DNA from: Dactylorhiza incarnata
Taxonomy: Eukaryota > Streptophyta > Magnoliopsida > Asparagales > Orchidaceae
Reading direction: 5' to 3'
Length of the DNA: 64,000 nt
Assembly: GCA_033032865.1 (NCBI GenBank)
Contig: JAWHQI010000005.1
Coordinates: 9,820,001 to 9,884,000, forward strand
Shown: positions 1-10,528 of the stretch, piece after piece
Layout: each line of letters opens with the position of its first letter
Numbering within the stretch: the first letter of the stretch is position 1
Notes under the pieces: generated by a model
Told to the model about the DNA's origin: nothing
What the model saw: only the letters and a program-made list of their open reading frames with translations
Database searches by the model: none
Position numbers and translations under genes: made by a program

Positions 1-415
1 GATCGGTCCAACCGGTCGGACCTTAACCTTTGATCACACTGATTCATTTTCTGGTCCGGTTCAGACCGTTCCCTCTGTACATGCTCAAATTAATATAAAT
101 TTATATTTAATATAAAATATGAAATTGGGAGATTTAATCTTCCAAACCCAAAAAATTTAAAAAAAATTCTAAAATTTCCAAAGAACAAATACTTTAATTT
201 TCTTTTAATTAACTCCTGTGGTCCCAAAACTTCCTTTTGACCAAAAGTGCAACATGAGAGCTTTTTTGGTTTTTTTAAGTTTGTATATTTTATTTAATAA
301 ACATTTCCAACCACTCCAACCATTTCTTATAAGCAGTATGTTTCAAATGCTTTGGATGTTGGCATCTAAAATATACCAAGTCCATACATGCTCAATCTGA
401 AGAATGAGGGGTAAA
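1..415. other. AT-rich flank, no gene recognised
   Basis: AT-rich sequence without a convincing coding region. Positions 400-415 (agaatgaggggtaaa) look like a polypurine tract and are directly followed by TGTTGAG, which would fit the 3' end of a copia-type element reading into an LTR. The short translation before it only weakly resembles a copia pol C-terminus, so this is a suggestion and not an identification. Confidence 0.3.
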
Positions 416-1674
416 TGTTGAGTAGCCGGTTACTTTGAGTCATGAGTGAAGGAGTGAGAGAGGGGGAGAAGAGATGGCAGCGAGCATGCGGCGGGACCAG
501 ATCTATCCACTGTGGCGAATGTCTCTCTTGCGACGGGCAATACTATTGATATAAGATTTGTATTACAACTGAGATTACATTCAAATACATGAATAAAATA
601 GTCCAATGCTTGAAGAGAAGAGCCGGTGGTCAGAGTAGAGGTCGCCCAGGTCGCTTGAAACTGGTTGGTGACCGCTAGGAGGTGTCAAGCTTTCTAGCTG
701 TAGTTACCGCCGACGGTAAGGTTACTGATGGGCGCTAGCCGCAGAGAACGCCGAGGTCGCCTTTTTCTACCCGCAGATTTCCCTGTAGTTGCCGAGAACC
801 AAACCGCCAAGTCTAGCCACAGAGATCATCAAGGTTGCTAGAGGGGAAGGGTTTTGCGGTAACAGAGAAGAGGGCAACACACTTCTTTTAGCCGCGACTA
901 CCGCCGGCGGTAAGCCTTATCATCGGGAGTTAATCGCTGAGGCCGCCTTCCACTCCCACCAGCATAGGATTTGTAGAGAAATTGACCACTAAGCCTTGCA
1001 GGATTACTACCTGCGATTAGGCTTATCGCCTGGATCCAACCGCTGAGGTCACTTGCTACTCTGAAGTCGTGACCTCGAGACCTAGCCGCCGCTACTGCCG
1101 ACGGTAATTGTTACCGCCGGGCGCTAGCCGCTGAGGTCCCCAAGCCTGTTGCTTCCTGTGATTATGCTGACCGCGGAGGCCTAACCGTTGAAGTCACTAC
1201 TGCGGCTAATCACAACTTGTTAACTGCCAGTTTGGCCCCTTGACTCCCGTGTCTTCTGAGAGGAGATTGGACACCTATTTGTAGGCTTCGAGTAGGAAAC
1301 TTTCGGAATTGGGCTTCTGCGGGGCGGTAGCACTACGGCCAACGATAAGGCGGTCTGACGATTACTGGCAAGTTGACCCTGCAACTAGGACGAGGGGATA
1401 CCGTCGGGCGATAGTGCTACCATCGGCGGTACGTAAGTTAACCAAATGGTTAACCGCAACCACCAAGAGGGGAGGCCCCTTGCAGTCAGGAAAAAAGATC
1501 TGTCCACCGGGCACCTAGATCAGTCACCTTGGAGAGGATCGCCCATTTTTGGGTAAACATAATCCCCGCCTTTTTTTCAAGTTTTGAAAGAACATTCAAA
1601 AAATAGAACTTACCCATGAGAATCGAGATCCACCTTTTTTGTCATTATAGAACATATGTATAAAAGAGTGCAAG
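416..1674 (+). repeat. Candidate LTR U3 region with GC-rich palindrome cluster
   Basis: Possible LTR start (TGTTGAG at 416) after a purine-rich tract. Between about 650 and 1,510 there is a cluster of short inverted repeats, such as the perfect palindrome TACCGCCGGCGGTA at 899-912, the imperfect form at 704-719 and relatives near 1,095-1,120 and 1,395-1,435. A TATA-like box (TATAAAAG, 1659-1666) follows. This cluster-then-TATA layout is the same as in the better-defined LTRs of this window. No second LTR copy and no target-site duplication are visible, so the boundaries are unproven. Small ORFs here are not recognisable genes. Confidence 0.35.
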
Positions 1675-3125
1675 TACCTGTCGGAACTTGCTAGTGCCTG
1701 AAGAGAGCTTGCAGACATTTACTTTCTCTTATGTAAAGGAGGTGAGTCAAAGAAAATATAAAAGAAACATAATACTCGAGTACCTGAAGAGAACTCATGA
1801 ACACCTGCTTATCTCTGCAAAAGAGTAGTCGAAGCAGGTAAAAAAGAAACATATCATGCGAGTATCTGAAGAAAACTCGTGAACACTTGTTTCTATCTGC
1901 AAAAGATATAAAAAATAGGTACATGAAATATAATACACGAGTACCTGAAGGAAACTCGCGGACATGCCTCTACCAGAGATGAAAGTCAAAGCATGTATAA
2001 AGGAAATGTATCACGTGAATACCTGAATAGAACTCACGAAAACTTTCTATATAATCACTGCAAGAGAGACGTCGGAGTAGTTATAAAAGAAACTTATCAC
2101 GCGAGTACCTAAAAAAAACTCGCGAACACCTACTTATCTTTACAAAAGAGTAGTCAAAACAAGTATAAAAGAAACATATTACACGAGTACCTGAAAGAAA
2201 CTCGTGAATCCTATTTCTACCTGCAAAAGATATATATAACGGGTATATAATACACGAGTACCTGAAGAAAAACTCGTGAGCATCTGTTTCTATCTGCAGA
2301 AGATATAAAGAACGAGTATATGAAATAGAATACGCGAGTATGTGAAGGAAACTCGCGAACACTTGTTTATCTCTCCAAAAGAATAGTCAAAGAGGGTATA
2401 AAAGAAACTTATTACACGAATACCTGAAGAAAACTCGCGAACACTTGTTTCTATCTACAAAAGATATAAAGAGCAGGTATATGAATATAATACACGAGTA
2501 CCTGAAGGAAACTCGTGAACACCTGTTTGCCTCTACAAGAGATTAAATGTCAAAGCATGTATAAAGGAAATGTATTACGTGAGTACCTGAATAGAACTCA
2601 CAAACACCATCAAATCTCTGCAAGAGAGAAGTCAGAGCAGGTATAAGAGAAACATATTACATGAGTACCTGAAGAAAACTCGCGAACACCTGTTTCCATC
2701 TACAATAGATATAAAGAACATGTATATAAAATATAATACGCGAGTACATGAAGAAAACTCACGAACACCTGTTTCTATATGCAAAAGATATAAAGAACGG
2801 GTGTATGAAATATAATACGCGATTACCTGAAGGATAACTCGTGAACACTTGTTTTAATCTACAAAAGATATATAGAATAGGTATATGAAATATAATACAC
2901 GAGTACTTGAAGGAAACTCGCGAACACATGTTTCTATCTGCAAAAGATATAAAAAACAAGTATATGAAATATAATACATGAGTACCTGAAAGAAAACACA
3001 CGAACACCTATTTCTATCTGCAAAAGATATAAAGAATATGTATATGAAATATAATACACGAGTACCTGAAGGAAAACTCACAAACACCTATTTCCAACTG
3101 CAAAAGATATACAGAATATGTATAT
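1675..3125. repeat. ~80-bp tandem repeat array (about 18 units)
   Basis: Units of about 78-86 bp start with GAGTACCTGAAG-like sequence, then AACTCGCGAACACC, then a variable middle. At least four unit types can be told apart by the middle: A (AAAGAGTAGTC), B (CAAAAGATATAAAG), C (AGAGATGAAAGTCAAAGC) and D (CTGCAAGAGAGA). The order A-B-C-D occurs twice (from about 1,781 and from about 2,336) and the right end is a run of B units. Minus-strand reading frames in the array, with repeated FISFADRN-like peptides, come from the repeats and do not look like a protein family. Confidence 0.85.
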
Positions 3126-3276
3126 ATACAGAGACATGTCATCTACCTGAGACAACTTGTTGATATCTAATTTATTCACACTTGAAGTGCATAGGAAATA
3201 ACATCTCATTTCTTGATGAGAAACTGAAAAGTATTCATACTTATTGTAGAGAAAAATCTCATATTACAACTTTATG
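3126..3276. other. Intervening sequence, nothing recognised
   Basis: Unique-looking AT-rich stretch between the 80-bp and 42-bp tandem arrays. No coding, RNA or LTR-terminal signal was seen. Confidence 0.4.
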
Positions 3277-3482
3277 TAATCGGGCTGACAACCAAAAAGT
3301 GGGTTTACAATGAAAATTGAATTGGGGCGACCACATCAAGATGGGTTTACAGTCAAAACTGAATTGGGGCGACCACGACAAGGTGGGTTTATTGCCAAAT
3401 TAGAATTAGGGCGACCACTGAAAAGTGGGTTTATTGCTAAATTAGAATTAGGGCGACCACTGAAAAGTGGGTTTATTGCCTT
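3277..3482 (+). repeat. 42-bp tandem repeat, four clear units plus a degenerate one
   Basis: The core GCGACCAC recurs at 3327, 3369, 3411 and 3453, exactly 42 bp apart, each followed by a GGGTTTA box. A degenerate fifth unit lies at about 3,280-3,310. Because 42 is divisible by three, a plus-strand frame (3310-3537) stays open and would encode a 14-residue repeat with an ELGRP core. No protein family is recognised and no promoter or conserved flank supports translation, so it is listed as a repeat. Confidence 0.8.
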
Positions 3483-4216
3483 AACATCTTCATATAATTT
3501 TCATCCATGTAAACAATTATATTTGAAAGTACTTTAGGAAGATAAATCTAACCACCGAAAGATCCCGGGAGTAGTTCTAGCATCGAATGAATACTTGGCA
3601 TTGCTAGAGAAGACTCACAGCTAGAGTTCTAAGCAATGAATTCTCGTAGCTTACATTATATTAGTAATTTCTCCACAAGCTTATGAAGAACTCGACGACC
3701 TTCTATATATGACCAACACTCATGTGGTATTGAAAAAATAAGTCCTTATGATAGCTCCTATGATCAGGTCGTAGGAGTGGAGGTCTCATAAAACCTGACT
3801 TCTACTGGATAATTTAAAGAACTTCTTCTATCGAGATAACTAAATTAGTATAATCATTTTGAGATCCACTTTACATGTATGCGCGCGGAGGAGCATGACT
3901 CTGGATGTTTTGATTGCTGAAGATATCGAAGTTTAGATGAATGCCCATGACCATAATATATTTCGTGTTAAGATGATAGGAGGTTGGGTTCTTGATTGCA
4001 TTCTAATAAATGGTTGCCATAACTAATAGGAGGGCAGCTATGAAGAGACTTTTCCTTCTACTGACGTATCATATGAGAAAGAGAGGAGATGAAATCTGGG
4101 TTCGCATTCTCCCCTTCGATGAAGCTGTTAGATCTACCAATGAGGTTTTCATAAAACTTAGGTGGATCATGGTTTACTTCAAAGATAAACAATCCTTGTT
4201 GGAGGCCGCGTGTTAA
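3483..4216. other. Flank left of chromovirus E, no gene recognised
   Basis: No convincing gene. A 68-codon frame at 4010-4216 has no recognisable domain. The last five bases (gttaa, 4212-4216) would be the left target-site copy of element E if its LTR starts at 4217. The partner copy lies beyond the right end of the window. Confidence 0.35.
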
Positions 4217-6293
4217 TGTAGCATCCTACCAGTACAAATAATATAACAATAGGTTCGGCCGGGACCTCACGCCATATTAAACACACTATCTAGACGTTAA
4301 TAAGTTGATAACAGAAAAGAACTGCACTAGAGTATCACAAGCGTAAGGGGAAGCATTAAATAACATTACTTTCAGAATTGTCCACTATCCTAGGAATGAA
4401 ACATTAAAGAGTTATGTTCTTAAGGCCTTACATTCAGACAATGTATCTAACTCAAAACATTCTTCGACTCACAGGCTGACAATATAAGGAAAACAGTAAA
4501 ATAGAGGTTGGCCTTCAAGGGACAACACAACATATGGCTTCAGTTCGCTACTTTCTGCATGGCTCACCAGCACCTGTACCAACATCCAATAAGAGGTAAA
4601 CGAGGGTAAGCTATGAGCTAACCACAAATCGCGTAGCGATCCCACCCCCACGACCATCTAACTGGCTCAAGGGCATGTCACCGCTAATCCTGCAAGCAAT
4701 CCATACATGTAACATGTAATCATATAAAGAAAGTGCAACTACACTACACAGAGCACAATCAATCTTCTAGGTTGAGCATCAAAGTTAGGGGAACCTAGGT
4801 ATGCACATGATGTTGATTGGGTTCACCCAGAGGATTCTCACAACCATCTAAGCAATCGCATGAGGCTAACATAACATCAATCCATAATCAACTCCACCCT
4901 AAGTAACACAACATAGGTGGAAAAAGAGCTTTTGGTCGGTCTAGGTGAATACCTTCCATGACCTCTCCCATGATCACACGGTGTATAAGAGGTTGGTACC
5001 TCTCACTGATCTGCACAGAAATGGGTTCGGTTAAGCTTTGCTCATGCTCTAGTCATCGTGATCTACTGCACGGCACAGGTACAGCTTCGCGTCGCCCATA
5101 AGGGTGTAACACATTCAAGTGTCACACTAAATGATGGCTACACACCCAATCCTTCCAAGAGGACTTAGGCTTCACACACATATCCACTAAAGGAGGGACA
5201 AGACCACTCCACTTTAAAACTCGTGGTGAAGATTTGCATTCAACCACATTCCAAGCATGGGGCTTCCATTAGGCTCTCTGAAAGACACCTAAATCTCAAG
5301 TCCCGCAATACGATGCCATTTCGCACAGAGTCATTCTCCGGCGCACTTTCTAGGCATAACCTAAATTCACGTCGCAATCAAACATCACTGATCTGGGCTA
5401 ACAACCACGGGTAGGCTTCACACAAAATGCCTAAATCCATTCATCGACCAGATTTCTACATGCAATAAATGTCGGCGACGGACACAATCTACCTGAAGTT
5501 TCGAATAATTATAGAAAGTCCTACACTTCACTAATTAGAGAAAGAGACAACCTCAAAATGCATAGAAAAAGGAATGAGAGGACCAAACACGTCCTAAGAT
5601 CGGGAGGAAGGATCGTTACCCTTCCCGCTCTCTTCAGCGCCATGAATCCGAGATTTCAATTAGATGGAAAGAACCGCACCGGGTTGCTCTCCGTCGATCT
5701 AGAAATGTCTCACGATTCGGAGCTTCGGACCTCCGTCAATGGCAGAAAATGTCTTCTTATTCCTTGGCTCTCAGATTTCTCAAAATTGCAGAGAGAGAAT
5801 GAAGGTTGAAATAAACCTACAGTTATCTCCCAAACATCCTTAAAGGGATTTCAAAATGATCCTAGCCATCAGATTGGTTCATCAGGAAGATCAGAACAGT
5901 TTTGGACTTAGCATTTAACGTCAACCTCCGTCAAAATCAAAACAGGTAAAATTAAGCGCTCTGTCTGCATTCATCGAGTAGTCACGATAATTCGTCGAGA
6001 CATTAGAATTTGTCGAGACATTTTGACGATTCGTCGAGACCACTTGAGACCCTTCGACAATTCGTTGAAACCAAACCACAAATTGTGTTCGTCTATAATC
6101 GCTGAAACCATTCAACGATTCGTCGAATCATTCAATGATTCATCGAGTACTTTAACTAACACTCGCCAGATTAGTCTTATTCGTCGAGACCACTCGATGA
6201 AACACGATGAATGACTTCCATTCATTGAGACCTTTTGATGAATCTGGGCAGCACTTCCTTTCAGCCCCATTATGGGAAAAGTGGGGTGTTATA
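4217..6293 (-). repeat. 3' LTR of element E
   Basis: The inner edge is well supported: on the minus strand a polypurine tract is followed by TATAACACCCC, a chromovirus-like LTR start (usually TGTAACACCCC) with one G-to-A change. The outer edge at 4217 (TGTAGCATCC on the plus strand) is the best TG...CA candidate and gives a 2,077-bp LTR, but it cannot be checked because the 5' LTR is outside the window. The U3 side (about 5,975-6,240) carries a cluster of TTCGTCGAGACC-like motifs. Confidence 0.6.
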
Positions 6294-6307
6294 GCTCCAC
6301 CTCCCTT
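6294..6307 (-). other. Polypurine tract of element E
   Basis: The minus-strand sequence AAGGGAGGTGGAGC lies directly upstream of the LTR start. It is preceded by GGGACAAAATTCTTTT, the typical chromovirus context for plus-strand priming. Confidence 0.75.
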
Positions 6308-6698
6308 AAAAGAATTTTGTCCCAAAATTATGAAAACAGTAAGGTACAAGAATTACAAAGAATTTAAATTATAACTGAGAGGAATAGTGTTGGGTATTGT
6401 ATCCACAATAACCTTGATTTGTAGGAAGTCAACTTTGAACCAAGATTGAATTGTTTGTGTATTTGATATGTTTTCCTAGTAATGTTCTTGCAGGTTCACA
6501 TTGCTAAGTGTAAATCAATGTCAGGTCACAATGGGTCAATAAGCACAGTCTCATACAATGTAATTCCTCATTGTGTGGGGGTATGGGGTTGACTCATGTG
6601 TGATCTCTCAATTGGGATACACTTTATGATCAAGACATTAAAGATTCAAGGCTTGGAGTGCAGCAGTGGTCTAGAGAAAAAGAAAGAAATTTTCCTAA

Positions 6699-7330
6699 GT
6701 AAATTCGTCGAGATCTCTCGTGAAGTTCCGATTAATCCGACGAATCTAGACAGAAGCCAAATTTCTAGTTTGAAGAAGAAATTTCTGCAGCAAAGTCCAT
6801 TCGTTGAATGTTCTCATGAACTCCCGACGAATATCGACGAACGCAGACAGAAGTCAAAAAGGCAGTCTTGTGAAGGAAAATGTGCGGCTAAGTCAATTCG
6901 TCGAATGTTCTCGAGAACTCCCGACGAATTTCGACGAATCTAAGAAAACTTCTTTTCAGTTGTTTTCGAGAAGTCTGTCTCAGTGGCAGCTTTCGAGAAA
7001 TCCTTTTCTTTCGAGAAGTATTTTTGCCTCTCGAGAAGTCCTTGTTTTTCTCGGAAGGTTTTCGAGAAAAGCCTTATTTTTCGAAGTTGTTTAGGAGTTC
7101 ACGAGAAGTTTCTTGTTCTCTCGAGAAATCAGTTCTCCCGAGAACTTGTGTCTTTTATCTCGAAGAGTTGTTCTTTGTTATTTCTCGAGAAGTTCTTTGT
7201 CTCTCGAGAAGTCTTTTCGTAATCTTTGAAATACTCTTCTAAAGTTGTTTTCGAGAACTAGTAGTTTTCTCTCGAGAAGTCTTGTATCTCTCGAGAAGTC
7301 TTGTTCTAGTATTTCTCGTGATCTTTGTTT
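6699..7330 (+). promoter_or_regulatory. U3 palindrome array of element B (CTCGAG and TCGTCGA motifs)
   Basis: The first part (6,699-6,945) is dominated by TTCGTCGA/CGACGAAT motifs, the second part (6,965-7,320) by TTTCTCGAGAAG-type palindromes about every 20-30 bp. The array sits upstream of the TATA box. A role as protein-binding sites is inference. Confidence 0.7.
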
Positions 7331-7415
7331 CTCTTTTTGACGACAAGTCTTTTCCGTCAGATTGACGTGACGTCCTTCCTCATTTTAAGGTTAATCCATT
7401 TCTTTAGATCTTCAT

Positions 7416-7425
7416 CTATATAAGG
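7416..7425 (+). promoter_or_regulatory. TATA box of element B 5' LTR
   Basis: CTATATAAGG about 90 bp after the end of the palindrome array and about 740 bp before the PBS. It is conserved in the 3' LTR near 18,030. Its position fits the U3/R boundary of a copia LTR. Confidence 0.7.
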
Positions 7426-8155
7426 CTTACTCCTTTTGAAGGACATAAGAAGATTTTTAGAAGAAGAATTCGCTCATATCGAAAAAGAAGATCAGAGTTC
7501 GTACTTTCTCCGAAACCTAATCTGATCCAAGGTCGTCGTCAAGTGCCGCGCATCGCCATTGTTGGAGTTCGATCGTTTGTTATCTGATTTCATCTCCCAG
7601 TGAAAGAAAAGGTCGATCGATCATCGCCTCATTCGTTCTGTTTGTATTGGATCGATCGGGACCTTAGAAGATCTGATTTGTGCCGATTCGATTCTTCTTC
7701 TTCAACATCAAGCCGATGCCATTTCTATCTCAAGAAGGAAGAAGATCTTCATCAAATTATTCAGATCTGATCGTGATTCGTTAAGTATTGTTTCAATCTC
7801 AATTTTACATTTGATCGTAGGAGAGATTGTTCTCCGAGTTGTAAAAGAGGGTTCTCTCTGAGTTTGTAGGAGATTGGTCTCCGAGTTGTAAGAGTTTTGA
7901 CTCTGAGAATTGTAGGATCGTTCTTGATCCGAGATTTAGTGAAGTAGTCAAGTCTAGCTGTGGTGCTAGATTGGCGAGGCCGACAAGTGGAGTACCCATG
8001 AACGGGGAACCACTATAAATTTCTTGCGTCGTCTGTGATTGTGATTTGCATTCTGTGTGTTCTTTATTTTCAAGATTTTCAATTCCACAAAAGACGCAGT
8101 AATCACCTTTTCACCCCCCTCTAGGTGATTTTGGTTAGCAAATAGATATTACAAT

Positions 8156-8167
8156 TGGTATCAGAGG
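8156..8167 (+). other. Primer-binding site of element B (initiator-Met tRNA)
   Basis: TGGTATCAGAGG, two bases after the 5' LTR. It is complementary to the 3' end of plant initiator-Met tRNA, the usual primer for copia elements. Confidence 0.9.
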
Positions 8168-8230
8168 GTCATTATTCTTAAAAGGCTAACACCTTGAATA
8201 AGATCTATCCATTCTAGTTGCCAGCAAATC

Positions 8231-10528
8231 ATGGAAAAGTGCAAGGAATCGTCTTCGTTGAAATTGTCAATATGCACTAAGGCTAATTTTCCTATGTGGA
8301 AATAAAAAGTCAGATTTTATATGGAAGCCGCAGAACCAAGAATCTTCCAAGTCGTGGAAGAAGGACCTCATGTGTCTATGACCGCTTATACTATTGATCC
8401 AACCTTAAAAGTACCGAAGAAAATGATGGATTTAACACAGGATGAGATCGCTCTCGTTGCTTTGGACAAAAAGGCAAAGAACATAATTGTCAGTGCAGTA
8501 GATGATTCGATGTTGCAAAACTTAATTCACTGTAATTCTGCCAAAGAAATGTGGACGTCTTTAATAGTTCTTATGGAAGGTACTGAAGAAGTAAGAGATG
8601 ATAGAAGATCTCTTTTGACTCAAGAGTACGAGGCATTCAAGCAGAGTAAAAAGGTGTGCATTGTCAATGCATATGAAAGATTCTTTAAAATAGTAAACGG
8701 CTTAAGGAATTATGGTCGGGAATTTACTAATGGTGAACTAAATGACAAATTCCTGCGATCCTCAACGAAAGACTGGGATAGCAAGATAGTTGCAATCAGG
8801 GAGTTTGGAAAGTTACCAAATCTAGACCCTCAGAATCTGTTTGGGAAACTACTATCCCATGAGATGCAAATGAACATTCGCAAAATAGAAGAAGATGGGA
8901 ATAGAATCTCTAGAAAGGAAAGGACCTTGGCTATGAAGGCCGAGAGTTCTAGAAAAAGCAGAGCTTTGTCTCCAATCAGAGCACAAGAATCTGATGATGA
9001 AAAAGAATCTGAAGCCGGCTCCTCCAGTTCTGAAATGTCTGATGTGGAGTTTTCTCTAATCTCTCGTCAGTTTAAGAAACTGCTAAGCAAAAGAAGACAC
9101 ATGAAGAATAAGTCTTCCTCTGAATATAGACATTCTTGACGTGATGGTGATCATCACAAAAAGGGTTCTAGCAATCATGACAGGTATAAATCTAAAACTG
9201 GTAAACATATTTCTTCTGACATAGTTTGCTATTGTTGCAATAAGCCAGGGCACATGATTGCTGAATGCCCCTATAAAAAGAAAGAGGGTGAAATCCACCC
9301 ACGGGAAAAGGAAACTGAAAAAAGTCTAGTCGCTAAAAAGACCAAAACTTTAAGCGACAGTGACTCAGAGAAATCAAGTAGTGAAGAAGAAGCCTACTTC
9401 GGGTTAATGGCTATGACTGATGAAGAAGAAGAACCTCCATATACTGGGAAGGTAAATTCTCACACCATCTTATCTGATTCTGATTATGCCTCAGCTGAAC
9501 AAAAGGATTATCCTTTAGATGATGACTCGAACCTCATGACCCAATATACTGAAATGCTTAAAAGTTTTGACAAATGTCGAAAGGTAGTCAAAATTCAGGC
9601 CAAGGAGATCATGTCTCTCAAAGAAATGGAATCCAATTTGAGAAAGGAAGTTGAACAACTTTCTTCCTTCAAAGAGGAAAACCAAGTCTTGAAAGACAAG
9701 ATCAAAAGCTCAGATGAGTTCCTTGATCGGAGAGAGAACTCCATCAAAGTTCTGGAAGAACAGCTAGCTGCTGAGAAAAAGCTAGTTGAAAAGTTTTCAC
9801 AACCGAGAACCATTCTTCCAATCATTGATACTTTCTCTGCTAAAGCAAGTAGCAGTGGTTTAGGTCATGTGGCTGGGCCAAGTAATTCTTCTAAGGCCAC
9901 CCCTGCCAAGAAGAAAAATACGAATGCTAAGAAAGCTACCATCGAAGAAAAAGGGAAAGCCCATCTAGAACAAGTGGAATTTAAGAAAGTTCTTCTTCCC
10001 ACAAATGCGTATGACATGGAAAGCTCTTATGGTCACTTGACACGACCAATTAATTTTGCGCCTGTCAATGACTATAAGGGGTGGGCTCGTCCTCAATACC
10101 TCGGTCAAAGTGCTTTCAAAGCACCTTATGAAGAAGTGAATCTGAGAGATTATGGTCCTTATGTTCATGGTCCAAGTGCTGTTAGAGCACCAATAGTAAG
10201 GACTGTTGTGCTTAAGCCAAAGGAGAAAGCATTACCATGTGTGTGTTGTACTCATGAAGCATCCTCATCTAGAAGGATTGCTCCTGCTAAAACCAACGTT
10301 CAAAGAGTTAAGCAGGAAAATATTAAGAGAAGGTATAATAGGTTTAACTGTTGGTGTTGCGGCAATACAGGTCACTTTGCCGTAGACTGTTGGTTCAATT
10401 TCACCAATTCCAAGAGACCACAAGTTAACAATGCAAGAAAGACCGCTCGCAATGTTAATGTTCATCGTGGTGCTCAACTAACAAGGGACCAAGGACCCAA
10501 AGTTGTTTGGGCTCCTAAGGCAAAATAA
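8231..10528 (+). pseudogene. gag: Gag polyprotein of copia element B (broken)
   Basis: Gag forms the virus-like particle and binds the RNA template. The first ATG after the PBS is 8231. In the same frame there are stops at 8303 (TAA) and 9137 (TGA), and the frame runs to 10528. The N-terminal half resembles the SIRE-type gag (UBN2-like) domain, with motifs such as LRNYGREFTNGELNDKFL near 8,700. A first zinc knuckle, CX2CX4HX4C (CYCCNKPGHMIAEC), lies at about 9,230-9,271, then an acidic, Ser-rich stretch and a probable coiled coil (about 9,540-9,800), then a second knuckle (CWCCGNTGHFAVDC) at about 10,349-10,390. The TGA at 9137 fits a CGA-to-TGA change. Pol follows in the +1 frame, overlapping the gag end by 26 bp. 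Confidence 0.88.

Larger units (their letters stand above)
6388..8153 (+). repeat. 5' LTR of element B (1,766 bp)
   Basis: Starts TGTTGGGTATT and ends ATATTACA. U3 (6,699-7,330) holds an array of CTCGAGAAG and TTCGTCGA motifs, followed by the TATA box. It is closely similar to the 3' LTR; one clear difference is a 10-bp segment near 6,928 (TTTCGACGAA) that is absent from the 3' copy. Short frames here reflect the repeats and are not genes. Confidence 0.93.

Noticed and set aside
1691..3087. Several minus-strand frames of 60-93 codons rich in Phe, Tyr and Ser
   Set aside because: They follow the 80-bp repeat, change frame between units because unit lengths vary, and have no recognisable domain.
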